Assembly (NCBI GenBank): GCA_020847445.1
Contig: JADLBY010000175.1
Coordinates: 1-42,712 of the forward strand
Direction of reading: 5' to 3'
Length of the DNA stretch: 42,712 nt
Source of the DNA: Sphingomonadaceae bacterium
GTDB taxonomy: Bacteria > Pseudomonadota > Alphaproteobacteria > Sphingomonadales > Sphingomonadaceae
This document shows, one piece after another, positions 9,193 through 17,183 of the stretch (position 1 is its first letter; each line of letters opens with the position of its first letter). The translations under genes were made by a program, and so were the position numbers. The notes below the pieces were generated by a model. That model saw only the letters and a list, made by a program, of their open reading frames with translations. It had not been told where the DNA came from and did not search any database.

Positions 9193-10058
9193 AAATAGCC
9201 TTTATCGGTCTGGGAAATATGGGCGGCGGCATGGCCGCGAATCTGGTGAAGGCGGGGCATGCGGTCAACGCCTTCGACCTGTCGGCAGAGGCGCTGGCGC
9301 GCGCGAAGGACAATGGCTGCGTGCCATTCACCCATGTGCGCGAGGCGGTCGCCGACACCGGGGCGGTGGTTTCGATGCTGCCCAATGGCAAGATCGTCGA
9401 CAGCGTTTATGAAGGCGATGTGATCGGTCAGGCGCCCAAAGGGGCGATCCTGCTCGATTGTTCGACCATCGACGTCGATACCGCGCGCAAGGTGACCGCA
9501 GACGCAACGGCGGCGGGCTATGAAATGGTCGATGCGCCGGTTTCGGGCGGGATTGCGGCGGCGAATGGCGGCACCCTGACCTTCATGGTCGGTGGCGCCA
9601 ACAGCGCCTTTGCGCGTGCCGAACCGATCCTTGCGGCGATGGGCAAGGCGGTGATCCATGCGGGCGCATCGGGCGCGGGGCAGGCGGCGAAGATCTGCAA
9701 CAACATGCTGCTCGGCGCATCGATGATCGCGACCTGCGAGACGTTCAGGCTCGCCGAAAAGCTGGGCCTCGACCTGCAGACCTTCTACGATATTTCGTCC
9801 AAGGCGTCGGGCCAGAACTGGTCGATGACCAGCTATTGCCCCGTCCCCGGTGTCGGCCCGCAATCGCCTGCCGACAATGGCTATCAGGGCGGCTTTGCCA
9901 CCGCATTGATGCTCAAGGATCTGAAGCTGGCGATGGAGGCTGCGGCCTCGGTCGATGCCGATGTGCCGATGGGTGAAAAGGCAGCGGCGCTGTATGAGGC
10001 TTTCGACAGGGCCGGGCAGGGCGGGCTCGATTTTTCCGCGATCATCAAGACGCTTTGA
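9189..10058 (+). CDS. mmsB: 3-hydroxyisobutyrate dehydrogenase
   Basis: 289 residues, NAD-dependent beta-hydroxyacid dehydrogenase that oxidises 3-hydroxyisobutyrate to methylmalonate semialdehyde, the substrate of MmsA at the head of the operon. Seen: N-terminal Rossmann motif GLGNMGGGMAANL, substrate-binding motif DAPVSGGIAAANGGTLTFM, and GASGAGQAAKICNN with the conserved catalytic Lys168. The start overlaps the upstream stop as ATGA. Length and all family blocks are intact. Confidence 0.95.
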   Translation: MKIAFIGLGNMGGGMAANLVKAGHAVNAFDLSAEALARAKDNGCVPFTHVREAVADTGAVVSMLPNGKIVDSVYEGDVIGQAPKGAILLDCSTIDVDTARKVTADATAAGYEMVDAPVSGGIAAANGGTLTFMVGGANSAFARAEPILAAMGKAVIHAGASGAGQAAKICNNMLLGASMIATCETFRLAEKLGLDLQTFYDISSKASGQNWSMTSYCPVPGVGPQSPADNGYQGGFATALMLKDLKLAMEAAASVDADVPMGEKAAALYEAFDRAGQGGLDFSAIIKTL

Positions 10059-10124
10059 ACGCGCCAGCACTTGCGCATTGGCCTTCGGGGTGCAACAGCG
10101 CGGTGCATCTAGGAGGTAGCGCAT

Positions 10125-10580
10125 ATGCCGGGTGTCTGGTTCGATGAATTGCAGGTGGGGCAGGTTTTCGATCACCCGATCCGGCGTACTGTGACCGAAG
10201 CGGACAATGTGCTGTTCAGCGCGATGACGCACAATCCCGCGCAACTGCATCTCGACGAAGAATATATGAAGGGGACCGAATTCGGCACCCGCATCGTCAA
10301 CAGCTGCTTCACGCTGGGGCTGATGGTCGGCGTATCGGTCGGCGACACGACCCTTGGAACCGCCGTGGCGAATCTGGGTTGGGATGAGGTCCGGTTTCCG
10401 AAACCGGTATTCCATGGCGATACGTTGAACATCCGCACGACCGTTGTCGACCTTCGCGAATCCAGATCGCGCCCCGAAGCGGGGATTGTCACTTTTCTCC
10501 ACGAAGCCTTCAACCAGCATGGCGATCTTGTCGCTTCGTGCAAGCGCTCCGGTTTGCAGCGGAAAAAGCCTGCGAAATGA
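10125..10580 (+). CDS. MaoC-family (R)-specific enoyl-CoA hydratase-like protein
   Basis: 151 residues, single hot-dog domain of the MaoC dehydratase family (hydration or dehydration of CoA thioesters). Seen: FDELQVGQVFDHPIRRTVTE at the N-terminus, MTHNPAQLHLDEEYMKGTEFG containing the family Asn/His pair, and FHGDTLNIRTTV. It has a strong AGGAGG Shine-Dalgarno and overlaps the following CoA-ester lyase (ATGA), so the two probably act in one reaction sequence. No crotonase-type enoyl-CoA hydratase or 3-hydroxyisobutyryl-CoA hydrolase is present in this valine operon. Whether this gene substitutes for one is open. Confidence 0.82.
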   Translation: MPGVWFDELQVGQVFDHPIRRTVTEADNVLFSAMTHNPAQLHLDEEYMKGTEFGTRIVNSCFTLGLMVGVSVGDTTLGTAVANLGWDEVRFPKPVFHGDTLNIRTTVVDLRESRSRPEAGIVTFLHEAFNQHGDLVASCKRSGLQRKKPAK

Positions 10581-11476
10581 GCCGTTTGCCAATCCGCTCC
10601 TTCCTGTTCATCCCGGGGGACAGCGACAAGAAGCTTGCCAAGGTCGATGATTGCGGCGCGGATGCGGTCATCCTCGATCTTGAAGATGCAGTGGCGCCTG
10701 AGAACAAGACGAAGGCCCGCGACATGGTCGCCGACTTCCTTGTGAAACGGCAGGGTGAACGACAGCCGCAAATCTGGGTGAGAGTGAACCCGCTCGATAT
10801 CGGCCTGACCGAAGGCGATTTGCAGGCGGTGGTGTTTGCCAAGCCCGACGGCATTATCCAGCCAAAGACGGACCGGCCCGGCGATGTCGGCCAATTGTCG
10901 GCGATGCTCGACAGGCTGGAGCAGCTTCACGGCCTTGAAACAGGCAACATCGCCGTTGTGCCGGTTGCGACGGAAACCGCGATTGCGCCCTTCCATTTGG
11001 GAGAATTTGCCGGTGCGGGACTTTCTCGATTGGCGGGTTTGACCTGGGGGGCAGAGGATCTGGCGACCGCAATCGGGGCAACCACCAATCGCGATGCCGC
11101 AGGCGAGTGGCTGTTCACGTTCAGGATGGTGCGTTCGCTGACCCTGCTTGCTGCCCGTGCGGCGGGCGTTCAGGCAATCGAGACGCTGCATGCCGATTTT
11201 CGCGACGAAGCCGGTTTGCGCCAGAGTTCGCTTGCGGCGCGTGCCGAAGGATTTGGCGGACGGCTCGCCATACATCCCGCACAGGTGCCGATCATCAATG
11301 CCTGTTTTACGCCATCCGCCGCCGAGGTGGATCATGCGCAGCGCGTGCTGGAGGCATTTGCAGCCAATCCTGGCGCAGGCACGGTTGGGCTGGATGGAAA
11401 GATGCTCGATATTCCGCACCGCAAGCAGGCGGAGCGGATTATGGCCGAAGCCCGGGCCTTCGGCCTGCTCGACTAG
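10577..11476 (+). CDS. HpcH/HpaI-family CoA-ester lyase (CitE-like)
   Basis: 299 residues from the ATG at 10577, which overlaps the preceding TGA; the longer in-frame reading from 10538 lacks a ribosome site and lies inside the MaoC gene. TIM-barrel aldolase of the CitE / malyl-CoA lyase family: RSFLFIPGDSDKKL, AVILDLEDAVAP with metal-binding acidic residues, WVRVNP with the conserved Arg, and VATETA. Members cleave malyl-, methylmalyl- or citramalyl-CoA, or hydrolyse malyl-CoA. The pairing with MaoC suggests a hydroxyacyl-CoA made by hydration and then cleaved. The exact substrate cannot be read from sequence. Confidence 0.85.
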   Translation: MSRLPIRSFLFIPGDSDKKLAKVDDCGADAVILDLEDAVAPENKTKARDMVADFLVKRQGERQPQIWVRVNPLDIGLTEGDLQAVVFAKPDGIIQPKTDRPGDVGQLSAMLDRLEQLHGLETGNIAVVPVATETAIAPFHLGEFAGAGLSRLAGLTWGAEDLATAIGATTNRDAAGEWLFTFRMVRSLTLLAARAAGVQAIETLHADFRDEAGLRQSSLAARAEGFGGRLAIHPAQVPIINACFTPSAAEVDHAQRVLEAFAANPGAGTVGLDGKMLDIPHRKQAERIMAEARAFGLLD

Positions 11477-11497
11477 GCCGGTAATGAGGACGACAGA

Positions 11498-12733
11498 ATG
11501 ACCGGAAAAATTGACAAGGTGATCATCGTTGGCGGCGGTCATGGCGGCGCACAGGCGGCGATTGCGCTCCGGCAGAACGGGTTCGAGGGTGGCATCACAA
11601 TGATCGGTCGTGAGCCCGAACCCCCCTATGAGCGCCCGCCGCTGTCAAAGGAATATATGGCCGGAGAAAAGGAGTTCGAACGCATCCAGATACGGCCGCG
11701 CGCCTTCTGGGCGGAAAAAAATGTCGAACTTGTTCTCGGAAAGTGCGTCACTTCGATCGACCCTGCGAACCGGCTGGTGACGCTGGATGATGGCACAACC
11801 CTTGGCTACGGCGCGCTCATATGGGCCGCAGGTGGCGATCCGCGTCGCCTGAGTTGTGCGGGCGCCGATCTGGGCGGCGTATATGCCGTTCGCAACCGAG
11901 CCGATGCCGACGCCATCATGGCGGACCTGCCAGGCGTGGATCAGGTGGCGGTTATTGGCGGTGGGTATATCGGCCTGGAGGCCGCAGCCGTACTGACCAA
12001 GCTTGGCAAAAAGGTTGTGCTGCTTGAAGCCTTGCCGCGCGTGCTTGCGCGCGTTGCCGGCCCCGAACTGTCCGCCTTTTACGAAGCCGAGCATCGCGCG
12101 CATGGTGTAGACCTTCGCACCGGAATCGGCGTGGAGGCAATCGAGGGGACCGGCAGGGTCAGCGGCGTGCGCCTCGTCGATGGCAGCCTGGTACCGGCGC
12201 AGATGGTCATTGTCGGTATCGGTATCATTCCGGCGGTCGAGCCGCTTCTTGCCGCTGGTGCAAAGGGCGGCAACGGCGTTGAGGTGGACGCCTGTTGCCG
12301 GACCAGCCTGCCGGATGTCTACGCGATCGGCGATTGTGCGGCCCATGTCAGCAATTTTGCGGATGGCGCGGTTATCCGCCTCGAATCGGTGCAGAATGCC
12401 AATGACCAGGCAACCGTTACAGCCAAGGCGATCTGCGGCGAAGCGCTGCCATATGGCGCGACGCCTTGGTTCTGGTCGAACCAGTATGACCTCAAGCTGC
12501 AAACCGTCGGGCTATCGACCGGGCACGACGCCACCATATTGCGCGGCGATCCGGCCAGCCGCAGCTTTTCGGTGATCTATCTGAAAGCGGGCCGCGTGAT
12601 CGCGCTCGATTGCGTCAATATGGTCAAGGACTATGTGCAGGGTCGCAAGCTGGTCGAAGCACGAGCCGTGATCGACCCGGCGGCGCTTGCGGACACGAAT
12701 ATTCTGCTCAAGGAATTGCTGCCCGCGCAATGA
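11498..12733 (+). CDS. FAD-dependent ferredoxin reductase (putidaredoxin/rhodocoxin reductase type)
   Basis: 411 residues. Two dinucleotide-binding motifs are visible: FAD motif [14 protein letters not shown] near residue 13 and NAD motif [14 protein letters not shown] near residue 154, plus YAIGDCAAH near the C-terminus, in the order of the monooxygenase/dioxygenase ferredoxin reductases. These transfer electrons from NAD(P)H to a [2Fe-2S] ferredoxin. No ferredoxin, P450 or Rieske oxygenase gene is adjacent, so the partner is unknown. It is the last gene of the rightward operon (21 bases after the lyase). Confidence 0.88.
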   Translation: MTGKIDKVIIVGGGHGGAQAAIALRQNGFEGGITMIGREPEPPYERPPLSKEYMAGEKEFERIQIRPRAFWAEKNVELVLGKCVTSIDPANRLVTLDDGTTLGYGALIWAAGGDPRRLSCAGADLGGVYAVRNRADADAIMADLPGVDQVAVIGGGYIGLEAAAVLTKLGKKVVLLEALPRVLARVAGPELSAFYEAEHRAHGVDLRTGIGVEAIEGTGRVSGVRLVDGSLVPAQMVIVGIGIIPAVEPLLAAGAKGGNGVEVDACCRTSLPDVYAIGDCAAHVSNFADGAVIRLESVQNANDQATVTAKAICGEALPYGATPWFWSNQYDLKLQTVGLSTGHDATILRGDPASRSFSVIYLKAGRVIALDCVNMVKDYVQGRKLVEARAVIDPAALADTNILLKELLPAQ

Positions 12734-12832
12734 AGGTCGGCGGCTCGCGGCCGTAGCGTGGCGACTTTGCCCAAATGACAGGTAGCTCGTCCGCGGCCGT
12801 GACGCTTTGGCTTCAGATCCTGACGGCAGTTC

Positions 12833-13699
12833 CTATACCGCCTGGCAAGTTGTGCTCCTCTCGGCACTGCCGTTGTCATCGGGCGTATCGCTTTCGGTAA
12901 AAACACCCATACTTCCCTTGCTGTGCCATGTCTGCGATGTGCCATCCGGCCCGCCGGTCCTGCCTTCGTACCGCGCGCCCGATCCTGACACCACTTGCGG
13001 CAATATATAATGCGCGTCACCAATCTCGACGCGCACGGTGGGCCTGTCAGTGTTGTTGCCCAAATAGGTCGCACGGATGGATCGGCCATCGTCGCAGCTG
13101 TAGCGGACGACTACGGAACTGTTCGCGTCGGCCCGTGCCCTTGCCTTTGAACATGCCGGCAGGAAGGCGTTCAAACCCTTCGCGGCATTGGCGAGCGAGA
13201 TGCGCAGCTTGGTGCCGTCGGCACCTTCCCCAATATGGACATAGGCCCATTTTCCGGCCCGCATATCGGCAAACATCGGATCATCGGCGGCCTGGACAAG
13301 CCGGAACCCGTCAAACTGGCCGTTCGAAATATAATTCACCGGATAATGCAGCGTCTGTGCCGATGCGTCGGTTTCGAACCACAATATGCTGCGGTCCGCT
13401 TTCATCTTCGCGGGCGCGGCGAAGTAGATTGTAGTGCTGATCTTTCCATCTGCCGCGCATTCGGACGACCAGATCGTGTCATCGGTTTCGGGAACGCTGA
13501 GAGAAAGATTTGGCTGATACACGTCGTCACGCTGGCCGCTGCCGGTCCATACATATTGGGCGGGCAATTGTTCGAAGCCGTTGGCACTCCATTCAAAGGC
13601 TAGGGATTGGTCGGCATCCGTCCTGTCGCTGATTGTCAGATCCGGTTTGTCATCCTGGCCGAGCACGCGATCAAGCGCGTCCGGTGAATACGGTACCAA
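12833..13699 (-). pseudogene. 5'-truncated gene with C-terminal MliC (lysozyme inhibitor) domain
   Basis: The open frame encodes up to 288 residues from a TTG, with an in-frame TAA only six codons upstream and no Shine-Dalgarno. The C-terminal part (VVVRYSCDDG ... VSGSGARYEG ... WHSKGSMGVF) matches the MliC fold of lipoprotein inhibitors of C-type lysozyme. The part before it resembles no family I recognise. MliC proteins are exported, yet there is no signal peptide or lipobox here, so the N-terminus has probably been lost. The break lies about 85 bases from the tRNA fragment that marks the island, and the DNA between is AT-rich, suggesting an earlier insertion or deletion at this tRNA site. 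A native TTG start is less likely. Confidence 0.6.
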
Positions 13700-13784
13700 C
13701 AGTCTGCACGTAGGTTATTGTGCTTGCTATATGCTTATTAATTGTTGAGTGAGTATTTCTGACTTCACTAAGTCATTGAAAAAT

Positions 13785-13832
13785 TGGCGCACCCAAGAGG
13801 ATTCGAACCTCTGGCCTCTGCCTTCGGAGGGC
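13785..13832 (-). other. Attachment site: 3' fragment of tRNA-Arg(CCG)
   Basis: On the minus strand these 48 bases read as the 3' half of a tRNA: anticodon loop CTCCGAA (anticodon CCG at 13825-13827), 3' anticodon stem GGCAG, variable loop, T arm AGAGG-TTCGAAT-CCTCT, acceptor strand TGGGTGC, G and encoded CCA. The match stops inside the 5' anticodon stem, and nothing on its 5' side (higher coordinates) can form the D arm or acceptor, so it is a fragment. A tyrosine integrase begins 140 bases away. The intact tRNA should be at the other island end, which is not in the window. Confidence 0.88.
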
Positions 13833-13928
13833 TGAGAAAATGGACTTTTGTGGACATCGGTGAACTCAAAAAACCGCAGAAAACAGCCATTTTGTGTCTT
13901 GCGTCGTCTTGATATTTCCCCCATAGTT

Positions 13929-13947
13929 TTCCGTACAAATTCCGTAC
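13929..13947 (+). promoter_or_regulatory. Two direct repeats TTCCGTAC, 11 bp apart, upstream of the integrase
   Basis: TTCCGTAC occurs at 13929-13936 and 13940-13947, one helical turn apart, 24 bases before the integrase start. They could be integrase arm-type sites or an operator of the integrase gene. This is inferred from position only. Confidence 0.45.
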
Positions 13948-13970
13948 GAAATAAATTTGATGGAAAATCG

Positions 13971-15131
13971 ATGGCTGTAGATTTGAGTAGGGTTGGCGAT
14001 CGTGACAAGCTGAAAGCAAAGCGAGAACCGTATTGGCAGCGTCTTCGCGTTGGTTGCTTTCTAGGATTTCGTCCCTCTAAGCGGGGAGGTAAAGGCAGCT
14101 GGATTGCGCGTGTCTATGATGAAGATGCAGCAAAGTATCGGCTGAAAGCGCTGGGTGACTTTGGAACGCTGGCAGGCAATGAAATTTTTGCGTCAGCCAA
14201 AAAGGAGGCTGAAGCACTCGCGGAGCTGATCGAAGCTGGTGGTGAAATTCGCCCTGCCGTTGAGACGGTTGCCGAAGCATGCCAATCCTATGCTGCTGAC
14301 AAACCCGAAGCGCAGGGCCGTTTTGAGCGATACGTGTACAACGAACCTCTTGCAAAGGTAAAACTTACAAAGCTGCGGCGTCGCCATCTTGCCGATTGGC
14401 GAGCAAGGTTGGAGGCGCGACCTTCAGTCATCAGTCGCAACAAGCACGGAGAAACCAGATCGAGGAAGCGTGCGCCGTCGACGGTTAATCGCGACATGGT
14501 AGTTTTGCGCGCCGCTTTGATGAAGGTTTTGCCACCGGGTCCGCCGAATACGGAAGCTGCGTGGCAGGAAGCGTTGAAAGCTATTCCAAATGCAGACGGC
14601 GCGCGCACCCTTTATCTCGACATAGACCAACGTCGATTACTGGTGGAGCATGTGAGCACTGAAGCTGAGCCATTCGTTCGGGGACTATGCCTTTTGCCGT
14701 TCCGGCCCGGTGCTCTTGCTAACCTTACATGCGCAAATTTCGATAAGCGCACCAGCGAACTAACCATCGGAAAAGATAAGGATGGACGGCCCCGACGCAT
14801 ATTAGTGCCTAAAGAGGCAGCGGATCTGTTCTCGTCCCAAGCTGTCGGGAAGAACTCCGAGGAACCTCTGTTTTTGCGCTCGAACGGCAAAGCATGGGAT
14901 CGTGATAGCTGGAAAGTGCCAATTGCAAAGGCGGCAGCGGTCGCTGGATTGCCTAGCGGAACGACCGCATATACTTTGCGGCATTCGACGATAACCGATC
15001 TCGTTATTGGCGGTTTGCCGCTCTTAACGGTTGCGCAAATCTCTGGCACGAGTGCGGAAATGATTGAAAGGCACTATGGACATTTGGTGCGTAATGCTGC
15101 GTTGAAGGCTCTAAGTGCCCTGGCACTTTAA
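13971..15131 (+). CDS. int: Tyrosine-type site-specific integrase
   Basis: 386 residues from the ATG at 13971; an in-frame ATG at 13848 would run through the att-proximal DNA and adds residues unlike the family. The protein has an N-terminal arm-binding-like region, a SAM-like core-binding domain (EACQSYAADKPEAQGRFERY region) and a C-terminal catalytic domain. Catalytic residues: Arg in LLPFRPGAL (about 244), Lys in the beta-hairpin KDKDGRPRRI, the YTLRHS box with Arg, and the nucleophilic Tyr in IERHYGHL (about 369). The first His of the usual HxLRH box is Tyr. It presumably recombines the island at the adjacent tRNA-Arg fragment. GC content is lower than in the flanking core genes. Confidence 0.93.
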   Translation: MAVDLSRVGDRDKLKAKREPYWQRLRVGCFLGFRPSKRGGKGSWIARVYDEDAAKYRLKALGDFGTLAGNEIFASAKKEAEALAELIEAGGEIRPAVETVAEACQSYAADKPEAQGRFERYVYNEPLAKVKLTKLRRRHLADWRARLEARPSVISRNKHGETRSRKRAPSTVNRDMVVLRAALMKVLPPGPPNTEAAWQEALKAIPNADGARTLYLDIDQRRLLVEHVSTEAEPFVRGLCLLPFRPGALANLTCANFDKRTSELTIGKDKDGRPRRILVPKEAADLFSSQAVGKNSEEPLFLRSNGKAWDRDSWKVPIAKAAAVAGLPSGTTAYTLRHSTITDLVIGGLPLLTVAQISGTSAEMIERHYGHLVRNAALKALSALAL

Positions 15132-15149
15132 CGTTGCGATTGGAGTGGC

Positions 15150-15392
15150 TTAAGCGGCCGCCTCAACATTTGCGCTCCACTCGATCCTGATGCGATCAAA
15201 ACCTGTTTTTACGCCTTCGACAATGACATCACCTTTAGAAGGCAGCTCTACCTCATCGGTCCCTTCAAGAACCCAAACATCACCATCGGCGGTAACCAGC
15301 AAAGGCCCGCGTCGACTGTTGCGGCGTTTGCCGCTTAACCGGATCCGCGTTCCTTTCGACACATTACCCCCCAAACTCAATTTCGCATCCAC
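15150..15392 (-). CDS. Small hypothetical protein, possibly NfeD-like beta-barrel
   Basis: 80 residues from a GTG that overlaps the 3' end of the transglycosylase gene by 16 bases, implying co-transcription and coupled translation. It is basic in the first half (RIRLSGKRRNSRRGP), followed by an alternating beta pattern (LLVTADGDVWVLEGTDEVELPSKGDVIVEGV). That pattern resembles the OB-fold C-terminal domain of NfeD proteins, but the resemblance is weak. There is no signal peptide or membrane segment. It converges with the integrase, 18 bases away. Confidence 0.55.
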   Translation of the reverse strand: MDAKLSLGGNVSKGTRIRLSGKRRNSRRGPLLVTADGDVWVLEGTDEVELPSKGDVIVEGVKTGFDRIRIEWSANVEAAA

Positions 15393-16054
15393 CGTTTTAA
15401 GACGCTGTTTACATAAAAAGGCGTCTCACCATTGAGTGGAATCGCACGCCGTTTCTTCACAGCGCCTGGTCCCGCATTATATGCAGCCAATGCCAAATGC
15501 ACCACGCCAAATTGATCAAGCATCTGCCGAAGATATCGAGCAGCGCCCAGAATGTTGGCATAGGGATCAAAGCGGTTGGATACGCCAAGATCTTTTGCTG
15601 TCCGCGGCATCAGCTGACCCAGGCCAGCGGCACCAACTTTGCTCACAGCGATTGGGTTATAGCGCGATTCGGTCCAGATCAGGGCATCAAGTAACCCCGT
15701 CGGCAGCGCAAAGCGCAGTTCGGCAGCATAGACATGCGGTAGAAAGGCTTCGCGCCTGAAATTCGTTTTTAGCTTTTTTAGTGGGTGACGGAAATCTGGC
15801 AGCCTATGGCCAGCATCGAGGGCGAGTGGAGCCGGAGTTTCGGCCGACGACGGATTAATCGGCGGCGACCAGTAGCCGTGCTCGACAAGGGCAAAATCAC
15901 CGGCATTGCTGATTCTATAGCCGCCTTGCGCCGTTTCCATGGCATCCGTCAGGCGTCCTGACTGTGCTTCCGGGGCCATATCTGCTGCGTCGTGGACGGC
16001 TAAGACCGGTGCAATCGGTGCGATAGCGAGCAATCCGCATATTAGGAGGCTCAT
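15377..16054 (-). CDS. Lytic transglycosylase (SLT domain), probably transfer-associated
   Basis: 225 residues with an N-terminal signal peptide (LLICGLLAIAPIAPVLA). The C-terminal half is a goose-lysozyme-like SLT domain: catalytic Glu in IWTESRYNP, GAAGLGQLMPRTA and LALAAYNAGPGAV. Enzymes of this VirB1 type open peptidoglycan locally for type IV secretion or phage assembly. AAGGA precedes the ATG. It is the only gene in this element with a possible role in a mating apparatus. The upstream region carries a TATAAT-like box and a motif shared with another leftward island gene. Confidence 0.88.
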   Translation of the reverse strand: MSLLICGLLAIAPIAPVLAVHDAADMAPEAQSGRLTDAMETAQGGYRISNAGDFALVEHGYWSPPINPSSAETPAPLALDAGHRLPDFRHPLKKLKTNFRREAFLPHVYAAELRFALPTGLLDALIWTESRYNPIAVSKVGAAGLGQLMPRTAKDLGVSNRFDPYANILGAARYLRQMLDQFGVVHLALAAYNAGPGAVKKRRAIPLNGETPFYVNSVLKRWMRN

Positions 16055-16106
16055 GGTTCATTCCTTCTCGATCTTATGGTGAAGAGAACATACAATGAAC
16101 ATTATA

Positions 16107-16118
16107 GTGTAGGAAAAT
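16107..16118 (-). promoter_or_regulatory. Shared promoter/operator motif ATTTTCCTACAC, copy 1
   Basis: On the minus strand the 12-mer ATTTTCCTACAC is followed at once by TATAAT and lies 53 bases upstream of the transglycosylase start codon. The same 12-mer lies at exactly the same distance upstream of the leftward gene starting at 29144. It contains TTCCTA, the half-site of the two operators beside the S24 repressor gene. It is probably a regulated promoter. Confidence 0.55.
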
Positions 16119-16182
16119 AGCAGCGGCCCTAAGAGCAGAGGTTGCATGGGTATGAGGAGACTTTGGGAAAAGGATTGAATGG

Positions 16183-17079
16183 ATGGCAAAGCCGGCAAAG
16201 CACGTACCCGCAGCATTGGAGGCGCGCGCCCGGGAGATCGTGAAAGCGTTTGCCGGGCATTGGTCACGCAGCCAGGGAATGTGCTGCTGCCCGGCTCATA
16301 ATGACCGCACACCGTCTCTTTCCATTGGCCTCTCATCAGGGGCCATATTGTTTCATTGCTTTGCAGGTTGCAGCAGCGACGAAGTCATCGCTGGCTTCAA
16401 ACGTCATGGCATCCAGCCGCGCGACCTGTTTGATGGCAAAGGTGGACCGATCGAGCCGGTGAGCGCAATATCCGATGGTCCTGATGCAAATGCATTGCGC
16501 CTCTGGCGCGAAGCAAAGCCCATTTTTGACAGTTTGGCGGACAGCTATCTGACGAAGCGGATGATCGGCCTGCGGTCGTCCGAAATGCGTTTTCATGCCC
16601 GAACGCCGTTGGGTCGTAAACCAGACGTCCGGTATCTGCCCGCTCTCCTAACCGCGGTAAGAACAGACCTTGGTATCATCGCTGTCCAAAGGACATTCCT
16701 CGATCCTTGTACCGAAGGAAAAGCGCAATTCTTCAAACCCAAACGCGCGCTCGGACGTCTGGGGACCGGTGCCGCGAGACTGTTCCCGCCAATAGACGGT
16801 CGGTTGGGACTGGCGGAAGGAAGCGAAAGCGCCATGTCGGCGCAGAGCCTTAGCGGTATTCCTTGCTGGGCGACGCTCGGCAATGAACGCTTTGGTATCG
16901 TTACTATTCCCGACAGCGTGACCGAGCTTCATTTGTTCATCGACGCTGACAGGGGCGGCGACCTCGCTCTCAGCCGTGCGCTCGAAGCCTATGCTCGCCC
17001 CGGAAGGACGATCCTGTCGCATTGTCCCGGCCGGCAGGGGAATGACTGGAACGACGAACTGCGCAGCGCACAAGCCTGA
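16183..17079 (+). CDS. Primase-like protein: CHC2-type zinc finger plus TOPRIM
   Basis: 298 residues. The N-terminal region has a zinc-finger pattern like that of DNA primases (CCCPAHNDRTPSLSI at 34-48 and FHCFAGCS at 58-65). The middle matches the DUF7146-like linker, and the C-terminal half is TOPRIM-like, with LGLAEGSESAMSA (Glu) and LHLFIDADRGGD (acidic DxD). Such proteins in plasmids and integrated elements probably prime the complementary strand after transfer. There is no helicase domain. It is transcribed divergently from the transglycosylase and lies upstream of the giant helicase/methylase gene, in the same direction. Confidence 0.85.
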   Translation: MAKPAKHVPAALEARAREIVKAFAGHWSRSQGMCCCPAHNDRTPSLSIGLSSGAILFHCFAGCSSDEVIAGFKRHGIQPRDLFDGKGGPIEPVSAISDGPDANALRLWREAKPIFDSLADSYLTKRMIGLRSSEMRFHARTPLGRKPDVRYLPALLTAVRTDLGIIAVQRTFLDPCTEGKAQFFKPKRALGRLGTGAARLFPPIDGRLGLAEGSESAMSAQSLSGIPCWATLGNERFGIVTIPDSVTELHLFIDADRGGDLALSRALEAYARPGRTILSHCPGRQGNDWNDELRSAQA

Positions 17080-17082
17080 AGT

Positions 17083-17183
17083 CTCTCGGCTGACAAAGGG
17101 AAGAGGAGAGGAAGCCTTGGCTTTGTGAGGCTGCAACGGACAATGTCGTCTGGATGACGGTCTCGATCAGGAGGCCAAATCCC
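17083..17183 (+). promoter_or_regulatory. Leader of the helicase/methylase gene with purine-rich block
   Basis: This leader carries a purine block GAAGAGGAGAGGAAGCC (17100-17116) followed by a small palindrome AAGCC-TT-GGCTT, then the Shine-Dalgarno AGGAGG at 17170-17175, which decides the start at 17184 rather than 17154. Similar purine blocks occur in the leaders of the ParB-like and ardC genes. Confidence 0.5.

Noticed and set aside
9147..11542. Two long leftward frames opposite mmsB, MaoC and the CoA-ester lyase
   Set aside because: Both are reverse-strand shadows of a run of well-conserved genes.
13785..13832. Complete tRNA gene at the island end
   Set aside because: The 5' half (acceptor, D arm, 5' anticodon strand) is missing, so it is only the 3' fragment left at an attachment site.
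16058..16336. 92-codon leftward frame between the transglycosylase and primase genes
   Set aside because: It overlaps the zinc-finger coding region and the transglycosylase promoter; a hydrophobic end arises by chance from AT-rich promoter DNA.
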